In this document: one piece after another, positions 6,861-12,549 of the stretch
How the letters are laid out: each line of letters opens with the position of its first letter
How positions within the stretch are numbered: the first letter of the stretch is position 1
Assembly: GCA_900768675.1 (NCBI GenBank)
Contig: CAAGDT010000031.1
Span: 1 to 20,836, forward strand
Length of the DNA: 20,836 bases
Source of the DNA: Oscillospiraceae bacterium
Lineage (GTDB): Bacteria; Bacillota; Clostridia; Oscillospirales; Ruminococcaceae
Direction: 5' to 3'
Position numbers and translations under genes: made by a program
Notes under the pieces: generated by a model
Databases searched by the model: none
What the model saw: the letters and a program-made list of their open reading frames with translations, nothing else
Told to the model about the DNA's origin: nothing

Positions 6861-8213
6861 ATGGATAAAAAGCGGGTCTGCCTTTACGAGCAGCTTTATC
6901 TTACCTTAAAAGAGGACATAATTTCGGGAAAGTACAAAAAAGGCTCAAAGCTGCCCTCTAAGCGCTCTCTTTCGGAGCAGTACCGTGTAAGCGTGATAAC
7001 GGTTGAAAACGCCCTTGAACAGCTGATTGCGGAGGGGTATATAAATGCGGTTGAGCGAAGCGGCTGTTTTGTGCAGTACAGCAAAAGCGCAGGCGGAGAA
7101 GTCCTGCCCAAAAAAGGAGAAAGACCTTACGAGCCGGATATTTCCGGGGAAATCCCCGCAGAAAAGAGCCTTTACAGCGGGCTTTTTCCCTTTACGGTAT
7201 GGGCTCGGCTTATGCGGGCGGTTATTTTAGAGCAGGAGAGCAGTCTTTTACAGCCAGTGCGAAGCGGCGGGGCGGCGGAGCTTAAGGCGGCGATATGCGA
7301 TTATCTTTACCGCTGTCGGGGCTTATACGTCCACCCACGGCAGATAATCATAGGCTCCGGAGCAGAGTATCTTTACAATCTTCTGATACAGTTTCTCGGC
7401 AGGGACAAGAAATACGGGCTTGAAGACCCTGCTTATAATGTACTCACAAGGATTTACGGGCTGAACGGAGTGGACTGCGCCTATATCGGGCTGGACAGGC
7501 AGGGGCTTTCGGTTAAGGAGCTGCGGGAAAGCGGCGTTGACGTTGTGCATATTTCCCCCGCCCACCATTTCCCCACGGGAATAGTTATGCCGATAACAAG
7601 GCGCAAGGAGATTATGGCGTGGGCGGAGGAAGCCCCGGACAGGTACATAATCGAGGACGACTACGACAGCGAATTCCGCTGGACAGGCCGCCCCCTGCCG
7701 CCAATGTTCGGCTCCGACCCCTCGGGCAGGGTAATTTACATCAACACCTTTTCAAGGACGATAGCCCCTTCTGTCCGTATCAGCTATCTTTGTCTGCCCC
7801 TTAAGCTGCTGGACTTATGGGAGGAGAAAATGGGCTTTTACGCCTGTCCTGTTCCTGCCTTCGAGCAATACACCCTTGCAAAGTTTATCTCCGAGGGCTA
7901 CTTTGAGCGCCACATAAACCGTATGCGAAAGCACTACAGGCGGGTAAGAGAAACCGTTCTTAGGGCAGTATCCTCCTGCGGCGGAGCAGAGATAAGAGAG
8001 GAAAACGCAGGTCTGCATTTTATACTGCGGGCAAACAGCGGTGCAGAAGATATAATAGAAGCCGCCAACAGATGCGGCATTAGGATAACACCGATTTCCG
8101 ATTATTACAACAATTCCCCGGCGCCAAAGAACGTTTATGCGGTAAACTATGCTAATGCGGATATTAATGCGGTGGAGAGGGAGTTTGAGAGGGTGAGAGA
8201 GGGGCGAGAATGA
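6861..8213 (+). CDS. GntR/MocR-family regulator with aminotransferase-like domain (PdxR-like), PLP lysine replaced by Arg
   Basis: A 450-residue regulator. Residues about 8-72 form a GntR winged helix (KEDIISGKYKKGSKLPSKR, then a YRVSVITVENALEQL recognition segment). Residues about 110-445 resemble a fold-type I aminotransferase, the MocR layout. These proteins sense PLP or an amine and often control vitamin B6 or amino-acid genes. The IIEDDYDSEFRW motif (263-274) supplies the Asp for the pyridine nitrogen and Tyr268. The family block expected as TFSKTIAPSVR reads TFSRTIAPSVR, so the Schiff-base Lys is Arg299 (codon AGG, 7755-7757). Arg306 is kept. The ATG follows GGGGAGA by 8-9 bases. The gene diverges from the ECF gene and probably regulates it and itself. 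Confidence 0.88.
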   Translation: MDKKRVCLYEQLYLTLKEDIISGKYKKGSKLPSKRSLSEQYRVSVITVENALEQLIAEGYINAVERSGCFVQYSKSAGGEVLPKKGERPYEPDISGEIPAEKSLYSGLFPFTVWARLMRAVILEQESSLLQPVRSGGAAELKAAICDYLYRCRGLYVHPRQIIIGSGAEYLYNLLIQFLGRDKKYGLEDPAYNVLTRIYGLNGVDCAYIGLDRQGLSVKELRESGVDVVHISPAHHFPTGIVMPITRRKEIMAWAEEAPDRYIIEDDYDSEFRWTGRPLPPMFGSDPSGRVIYINTFSRTIAPSVRISYLCLPLKLLDLWEEKMGFYACPVPAFEQYTLAKFISEGYFERHINRMRKHYRRVRETVLRAVSSCGGAEIREENAGLHFILRANSGAEDIIEAANRCGIRITPISDYYNNSPAPKNVYAVNYANADINAVEREFERVREGRE

Positions 8214-8446
8214 GAGAGAAGAGATTTTCAGCCCTTTTGAAAGAAGGGACCGCAGCAAGCTGCGCGGAAAACTTTCAGACGCTTCGCGCAAAGCGGGAGG
8301 CAAAAGCAAACAACAGCAGGCATAAGCAAAAACTCGTTACTACTCCCCTTTTAGCAGTCTGACACGCCACAATTTCCACAACCATACCGATTTATTGCAT
8401 AATGCACAAAAGAAACAGGGAAACGCTCGTTATCTTTGTACACATA
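8214..8446. other. Intergenic region without a recognised gene
   Basis: About 230 bases between the MocR-like gene and the PadR promoter region. It holds an imperfect hairpin at about 8250-8267 (CCGCAGC / GCTGCGCGG) and a shorter CGCTT/AAGCG pairing just after. No T-run follows, so termination is uncertain. No plausible coding frame was seen. Confidence 0.4.
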
Positions 8447-8467
8447 GTACCTTGCGTTGCAAGGTAA
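8447..8467. promoter_or_regulatory. PadR-type operator 1, over the -35 box
   Basis: Inverted repeat GTACCTTGC (8447-8455), GTT, GCAAGGTAA (8459-8467): two 9-base arms with a 3-base centre, one mismatch. It covers the -35 of the padR-like operon. The same geometry recurs 48 bases downstream. Confidence 0.75.
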
Positions 8468-8480
8468 CTTGTGTTATAAT
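8452..8480 (+). promoter_or_regulatory. Promoter of the PadR-HAAS-DUF4097 operon
   Basis: TTGCGT (8452-8457), a 17-base spacer, and TATAAT (8475-8480) with extended -10 TGT. The start is near 8487, between the two operator-like repeats, so a bound repressor could block both RNA polymerase binding and escape. Confidence 0.8.
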
Positions 8481-8494
8481 ATGAGCAATCAAGG

Positions 8495-8515
8495 GTACTA
8501 TGCACCGCAAGGTAC
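8495..8515. promoter_or_regulatory. PadR-type operator 2, downstream of the start site
   Basis: Inverted repeat GTACTATGC (8495-8503), ACC, GCAAGGTAC (8507-8515), again 9-3-9. Its right arm equals the left arm of operator 1 in reverse complement. The centre is 48 bases from that of operator 1. Confidence 0.72.
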
Positions 8516-8551
8516 TTTGCAAAGACTAAAACCGAAAGGAGTATCGGAAAA

Positions 8552-8872
8552 ATGAAATCCCAGCTTAAACGGGGAACGCTTGAGCTTTGCGTTTTGTCCC
8601 TGCTCTGGCGAAACGACTGCTACGGCTACGAGTTGGTAAATAAAATCTCAGACTGTATGCAGATAACCGAGGGGACGATTTACCCGCTTTTAAAGCGCCT
8701 TAAGGATAACGGCAGTATAGATTCCTATATCGTTGAATCCCAGGAGGGGCCACCCCGGAAGTACTATAACATAACCGACAGGGGCAGAAAGATAAAGCTT
8801 GAACAGGAAGAGGAGTGGCGGAGCTTTTCCTCTGCTATAAACAGAATACTTGACGGGGAGGATAAAACCTGA
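8552..8872 (+). CDS. PadR-family transcriptional regulator
   Basis: A 106-residue winged-helix protein of the short PadR class. The start MKSQLKRGTLELCVLSLL, the YGYELVNKI helix, ITEGTIYPLLKRL recognition helix and the PRKYYNITDRGR wing are all diagnostic. Family members are dimeric repressors that usually control their own operon and respond to small molecules or envelope stress. The signal cannot be told here. The ATG follows AAAGGAG by about 9 bases. Its stop overlaps the next start (TGATG), so it is translationally coupled to the HAAS gene. The two inverted repeats upstream are its likely sites and imply autorepression. Confidence 0.92.
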   Translation: MKSQLKRGTLELCVLSLLWRNDCYGYELVNKISDCMQITEGTIYPLLKRLKDNGSIDSYIVESQEGPPRKYYNITDRGRKIKLEQEEEWRSFSSAINRILDGEDKT

Positions 8873-9711
8873 TGAAATACAATAACAAAAGCGAGTTTTT
8901 AAACGGTCTTCGGGAGGCTCTCGGAAGATACAGCGTTCCCGACGCAAGAGAAATCCTTATTGATTTTGAGCAGCACTTCGATGACGGGGCTGCTGCGGGA
9001 GAAAGCGAAGCGCAGGTTTGCGAAAAGCTGGGTGACGTTGAGGAAATCGCAAAGCAGTATATTTCCGATATTGATTTTGCGGAAACGGAAAGCAAGGCAG
9101 ACGCTTCTTCCGTCGGTGAGCAGCCCTCAGCAAGCGGCTTCGGAGCAGAAACAGGGGAAACGGCACAGCAGTACAGCTATGGACAGCAGTACGGAGCAGG
9201 ACAGAATATGCAGAACCCACAGGCGGCACAGGCAGCGCCGAATATGCAGAACACGCAGACTGCACCAAACGCTCAGCAGTACGGAGCGCCGCAGAATTAC
9301 AGTAACGGTGGATTTTCTCCCGACGGCGGGAAGATTGTGGGTGTTATCTGCGTTGACCTGTTTGTGTTCTCCTGGGCGATACCGAGCCTGCTGACGGTAA
9401 TACTTTCCTTCTACTCTGCGGTTGTGGCTTTCGGGGTATCGGGAATATCTATTATAGTTTTAGGTGCAGTTTCTTCCTTTGCGGATGTTACGGGCATTTT
9501 GCATACGGGGCTTGCGCCGATTTCCTGCGTACTGCTTGGAATACTTCTCTGCGCTCTCTGCGGTATGCTGGTTCTGCTCTGCATACAGATAGGCAAGGGC
9601 TTCTGCGCTATTATAAGAAATATTATCAACTGGCACAGCAGAGTCTTTGTGGGCAGGAATGTTATAAATAAGAAGAATAAGAATGTAAAAAGGGAGGCAG
9701 CGGTACAATGA
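8872..9711 (+). CDS. HAAS-domain (DUF1700-like) membrane protein
   Basis: The 279-residue protein starts with a HAAS/DUF1700-type helical domain (about 1-70; FLNGLREALGR, then a conserved FEQHFDDG and EKLGDVEEIAKQY). Residues about 71-155 are a low-complexity Gln/Asn/Ala/Gly linker. Within it QQYGAxQN and NMQNxQ each occur twice. Three or four membrane helices follow (about 155-250), then a short basic tail. Proteins of this type are usually encoded directly after a PadR regulator and before a DUF4097 protein. A role in sensing or controlling an envelope process is assumed, not proven. The Q/N-rich linker is longer than in many relatives. Both ends overlap neighbours (TGATG upstream, ATGA downstream), showing tight coupling. 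Confidence 0.85.
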   Translation: MKYNNKSEFLNGLREALGRYSVPDAREILIDFEQHFDDGAAAGESEAQVCEKLGDVEEIAKQYISDIDFAETESKADASSVGEQPSASGFGAETGETAQQYSYGQQYGAGQNMQNPQAAQAAPNMQNTQTAPNAQQYGAPQNYSNGGFSPDGGKIVGVICVDLFVFSWAIPSLLTVILSFYSAVVAFGVSGISIIVLGAVSSFADVTGILHTGLAPISCVLLGILLCALCGMLVLLCIQIGKGFCAIIRNIINWHSRVFVGRNVINKKNKNVKREAAVQ

Positions 9712-10775
9712 AAAAGCTTTTTGTGGTATTTGTTGTAATTGCAATAGTGTCGGCTGTACTTTTCGCCTGCTCGATTGCGGCTTACGGGGTTAAGGACGGA
9801 AACTACGGCGTTTCGATAGGAATTGCGCCCTTTGATATTGACAGCAGTACGGGCTTCGGCTTAGGCTTTTCTTCGGGGGTTATATTCAGGGACGGAGCTT
9901 CAAAGATAAGCTACGAGCTTAAGTCCCGTGAGGATTACGATTACACATTTCATGAGCCTGTAGAGGAAGTCGAACTTTCCGGATTAAGCGGAGAAATGGT
10001 TGTGAGCTGTGGAGATACGGATAATGTAAAGGTTAAATACAGAACCGGAAACGGCGTTGGAAAAAGCTTTTATGCAGGAGTTGAAAACGGCAGGCTTACG
10101 GTAAAGGAAACAGGAACGTTTATTTTCAATCTGTTCAATTTCGGCGCTTCGGAGACTAAAATAGAGGTTATCCTGCCGGAAGAAATTTACAAAAGCGTTA
10201 ATATCAACAGTACATCGGGAAAGGTTACGGTTGACAAGGTTATAAGCGACAGCTTCAAGTCGAATATAACCAGCGGAAAGGGCGAGTTCAATATTTTCGC
10301 AGAGGACATTGACGTTTATACAACCTCGGGAACGGTAAATATAGAGAACTGCACAAAGGAAAAGGCGGAAAGAATAGCGGTAAAGAGCCTTTCGGGCAGC
10401 CGCAGCATCAGCGGCTTTGAGGCAGGCGAGTTTATTTTCGACTCAACCAGCGGCGAGCTTACTGCTGAGGGCATTTCGGGAAAGGTTTCGGTTGACTCAA
10501 CCAGCGGAAACGTAAGGCTGAGCTTTGCTGAATGGAACGGCGACCTTGATATTGATATGACCAGCGGAAATACGGAGGTTATTCTTCCGGAAGGCTCGGG
10601 AATTGATATTGATTTAGACTGTACTTCGGGCAGCGTAAAATCCGACCTTGACGGGCAGAAGGTAGTCCTTGGCAAGGGAGTTCTCGGGGAGGAATCAAGG
10701 CTTACAACCGGCGGCGAAAACGTACACCGTGTAAGGGTTAATATAACAAGCGGCAACGTAAATATTCACAATTAA
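9708..10775 (+). CDS. DUF4097-family beta-repeat envelope protein
   Basis: A 355-residue protein anchored by one N-terminal helix (about 3-27). The sequence LFAC at 18-21 could be a poor lipobox, but hydrophobic residues continue past it. From about residue 85 it is beta-rich. A [N/D/Y]xTSG turn motif recurs with Gly at 171, 190, 208, 230, 249, 267, 287, 308 and 349, a spacing of 18-22 residues with one double step. This pattern fits a right-handed beta-solenoid as proposed for DUF4097 proteins. Its function is unknown; an outside scaffold or sensor working with the HAAS membrane protein is plausible. The start overlaps the upstream stop by ATGA. Confidence 0.85.
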   Translation: MKKLFVVFVVIAIVSAVLFACSIAAYGVKDGNYGVSIGIAPFDIDSSTGFGLGFSSGVIFRDGASKISYELKSREDYDYTFHEPVEEVELSGLSGEMVVSCGDTDNVKVKYRTGNGVGKSFYAGVENGRLTVKETGTFIFNLFNFGASETKIEVILPEEIYKSVNINSTSGKVTVDKVISDSFKSNITSGKGEFNIFAEDIDVYTTSGTVNIENCTKEKAERIAVKSLSGSRSISGFEAGEFIFDSTSGELTAEGISGKVSVDSTSGNVRLSFAEWNGDLDIDMTSGNTEVILPEGSGIDIDLDCTSGSVKSDLDGQKVVLGKGVLGEESRLTTGGENVHRVRVNITSGNVNIHN

Positions 10776-10783
10776 GCAGAGTA

Positions 10784-10805
10784 AGGGCGGGAGAAGTCCT
10801 GCCCT
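10784..10805 (+). other. Intercistronic hairpin
   Basis: An 8-bp stem AGGGCGGG / CCTGCCCT with one G-T pair and loop AGAAGT lies between the DUF4097 gene and the zinc-ribbon gene. No T-run follows, so it is more likely an RNA-stability or processing element than a terminator. Confidence 0.5.
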
Positions 10806-10832
10806 CAAATAAGGAAAGGTAAGGTAGATTTT

Positions 10833-11366
10833 ATGGCATTTTGCAATCATTGCGGAAGGCAGCTTAACCCGGGAGAAAAATTCTGTCCGGGCTGCGGGGC
10901 GCCGGTAGGCGGCGAAGCTGCCCAGAACTTCAGCACGGGTGCTGACAATAACACGGCAAACAGCGGAAATACGGGATACAGCGGAGACAGAACCGCTGAG
11001 TACGACCCGCAGGATATTGAGGCAAACAAGGTTGTATGCGGAATTTCTTACTTAGGAATACTCTTTTTCCTGCCGCTTATTGCCTGCCCGAACTCACGTT
11101 TCGGCAAGTTCCACGCTAATCAGGCTTTGCTGGTGCTTATACTTATGATAGCGGGAGGATTTATTGCAAATGTGGTTGGAATGGTCTGCGGCGCTTTCTG
11201 GGCAATTCCTGCTTTAGGCGCGATAATGAACGTAGTTTCGGGAGTAGTCAGCGCAGTTTGCGGAATTGTGCCCTTTGCGGCGTTTATTTTCGGTCTTGTG
11301 AACGCTCTTTGCGGCAAGGCTGCGGAGCTTCCGATTATCGGCAAGATTAATCTAATAAACAAGTGA
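10833..11366 (+). CDS. Zinc-ribbon membrane protein with DUF4870-like domain
   Basis: A 177-residue protein. An N-terminal zinc ribbon has Cys4, Cys7, Cys18 and Cys21 (FCNHCGRQL ... FCPGCGAPV). A short Gly/Asn/Thr-rich linker (about 27-60) leads to about four membrane helices (from VVCGISYLGILFFLPLIAC onward) ending in PIIGKINLI. That ending and the FHANQALL motif near residue 92 match DUF4870-like (Tic20-like) proteins. The cytosolic ribbon may mediate protein contact. Function is unknown. It follows the DUF4097 gene by 57 bases with no promoter visible, so it is probably the last gene of the PadR operon. The start is supported by AAGGAAAGGTAAGG upstream. Confidence 0.82.
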   Translation: MAFCNHCGRQLNPGEKFCPGCGAPVGGEAAQNFSTGADNNTANSGNTGYSGDRTAEYDPQDIEANKVVCGISYLGILFFLPLIACPNSRFGKFHANQALLVLILMIAGGFIANVVGMVCGAFWAIPALGAIMNVVSGVVSAVCGIVPFAAFIFGLVNALCGKAAELPIIGKINLINK

Positions 11367-11377
11367 GATATATAGGT

Positions 11378-11414
11378 AAATCCGCCTGCGATGGTTTATT
11401 GCAGGCGGATTTTT
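11378..11414 (+). terminator. Terminator of the PadR operon
   Basis: A 12-bp perfect stem AAATCCGCCTGC / GCAGGCGGATTT, an 11-base loop and a T-run at 11410-11414. Confidence 0.92.
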
Positions 11415-11435
11415 CTTATAGTTGAGTGAAACGGG

Positions 11436-11562
11436 GTGGGGCTTGCGGCGGCGAAGCCGCCGCATTGGCGCTGAGCTTTGCTCAGCGCCCGCCGCAGAGC
11501 GGCGATTTTGCCCGCTTTAGCGGGTTGCCGGCGGCTCCGCCGCCGCCTCAATCCTTCCCCAC
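11436..11562. repeat. Cluster of five GC-rich hairpins inside an outer stem
   Basis: Five consecutive short-loop palindromes: 11445-11463 (loop GAA), 11467-11489 (TTT), 11490-11504 (AGA), 11511-11524 (TTTA) and 11530-11544 (TCC). GTGGGG at 11436-11441 can pair with CCCCAC at 11557-11562 and enclose all of them. The base composition is far richer in G+C than the flanking genes. No coding frame was recognised. It could be a palindromic repeat element or a structured RNA. Confidence 0.7.
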
Positions 11563-11574
11563 ATAGCAAAACCA

Positions 11575-11598
11575 GCCCCTGCGCTAAAGCGCAGGGGC
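11575..11598 (-). terminator. Terminator of the vWA-like gene
   Basis: A 10-bp perfect stem GCCCCTGCGC / GCGCAGGGGC with a TAAA loop lies 22 bases past the stop of the leftward gene. On the minus strand it is followed by TGGTTTTG, a modest T-tract. Confidence 0.75.
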
Positions 11599-11620
11599 AT
11601 AAGCTTTATTCCACAATTTG

Positions 11621-12211
11621 TTATTTCTCAAGATAAGCTTTAATCTTCTCGGCGAGCTCAGCATAAGGCCGCTTGAACATATTCGGCTCGTCCCTCTTTA
11701 TAACGATTGTATCGTCCTCGGCAATTCCAAGCTTCTCCATATTAATGGTAAAGTCGGTTATAAGATAGAATTTCCATTTGTAAACGTCACGCTGAAGGGC
11801 AATCATCTCACGCAGCTTTTCATAGGTGCAGGACTTGCTGGCGTTGTCCCGTCCGAAAACGCAGATAGTGAAAATAACGTGGGAGGGGCGCTCCTCCTCA
11901 GGAGTAGCTGCAAGGCGCTTTCCTACGTCGTCCATAAGATAAGCGGAGGCGTCAAGCATTGGGCATGCGCCGCTTGATTCTCCTCTGTTTCCGAATCCGT
12001 AATCGGAGGGTTTAAGCTTTTTAATCTGGACATTGTTGTGGAAGTATCCGTATGTATCGTTAAAGGTAACAACGGAAGCTCTTATTTCTTCGTCAAGCTT
12101 TTTCATGCTATTGACAAAGCTCTTGAACGCCTTAACGGCTTCGTCCGCCTGCTCACCTGCGGCTGTACAGCAGTCCAGTGAGAACAATAATTCGGTTAAA
12201 TTTTCTTTCAT
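11621..12211 (-). CDS. von Willebrand factor A-like protein with degenerate metal site
   Basis: A 196-residue cytosolic protein with no signal or membrane helix, resembling small stand-alone vWA proteins: a first strand ending LLFSLD, a SSGACPMLDAS block, an FGRDNASKSC block, then WKFYLITD. The metal site (MIDAS) looks lost. The DxSxS motif reads D13-C-C15-T-A17, the conserved Thr reads Cys83, and the Asp of the 'TDGxDN' block reads Phe119, though Asp122-Asn123 remain. It may still bind partners without metal. The ATG follows GGAAAGGAGAG. It is a single gene with its own promoter and terminator. Family assignment is moderate and function unknown. Confidence 0.7.
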   Translation of the reverse strand: MKENLTELLFSLDCCTAAGEQADEAVKAFKSFVNSMKKLDEEIRASVVTFNDTYGYFHNNVQIKKLKPSDYGFGNRGESSGACPMLDASAYLMDDVGKRLAATPEEERPSHVIFTICVFGRDNASKSCTYEKLREMIALQRDVYKWKFYLITDFTINMEKLGIAEDDTIVIKRDEPNMFKRPYAELAEKIKAYLEK

Positions 12212-12257
12212 TTGAAACTCTCCTTTCCGGATATAAGATAATATTTATTGTGACTTC

Positions 12258-12286
12258 ATTATAGCACTTTGATAAATAAAAATCAA
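12258..12286 (-). promoter_or_regulatory. Promoter of the vWA-like gene
   Basis: Minus strand: TTGATT (12286-12281), a 17-base spacer, TATAAT (12263-12258), about 40 bases before the ATG. Confidence 0.75.
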
Positions 12287-12289
12287 GCC

Positions 12290-12320
12290 TTTTTGAAAAA
12301 TTACACATATTTTTCAAAAA
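12290..12320. repeat. 12-bp AT-rich inverted repeat upstream of the vWA-like promoter
   Basis: TTTTTGAAAAAT (12290-12301) and ATTTTTCAAAAA (12309-12320) are perfect complements around a 7-base spacer. The element sits just upstream of the leftward -35 box. It may be a protein-binding site, or a weak terminator for rightward or leftward reads. Confidence 0.5.
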
Positions 12321-12365
12321 ATATATTCGTATTTTGCCGAAATTGCACAAATCGGTAAAAAGGAC

Positions 12366-12396
12366 AAAAAAACTCCCCCGCACTTTCGTGCGAGGG
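12366..12396 (-). terminator. Leftward terminator, probably for the AlsT-type gene
   Basis: A 9-bp stem with one mismatch around a TTTC loop (12375-12396). On the minus strand it ends in seven T (12372-12366). It lies about 155 bases beyond the AlsT stop codon with no leftward gene between. Confidence 0.7.
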
Positions 12397-12549
12397 TCAA
12401 GAATAAAGGAGATAAGTTATGAAAAAATATGAAGTGTTTCAGAATTAAGATACCGGATTTATCCGATATATTTATTTTACCACTTTACTATGACAATTTC
12501 AATAGTAAATATAGCTGAATATATACATATCCCTTGTGCAATTTGCACA
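12397..12549. other. Intergenic stretch with a 9-codon ORF
   Basis: With the vWA promoter region this completes the 338-base gap between annotated genes. On the plus strand, AAAGGAGA precedes an ATG at 12419 that opens a 9-codon frame, MKKYEVFQN, stopping at 12446-12448. A short CGGAT/ATCCG palindrome follows near 12455-12468. No plus-strand promoter is clear. The frame may be a gene remnant or chance; it is not called as a gene. Confidence 0.35.

Noticed and set aside
9762..9773. Lipobox (LFAC) in the DUF4097 protein
   Set aside because: Phe at -2 is poor and the hydrophobic helix runs on past Cys21; a simple membrane anchor is more likely.
10200..10770. Repeated ACCAGCGGAAA-type words as a DNA repeat array or CRISPR
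   Set aside because: They encode the TSG protein motif in frame, vary in sequence and spacing, and lack conserved spacer length.
11618..11977. Plus-strand 119-residue frame over the vWA-like gene
   Set aside because: Antisense to a gene with promoter, ribosome site and terminator; no recognisable features.
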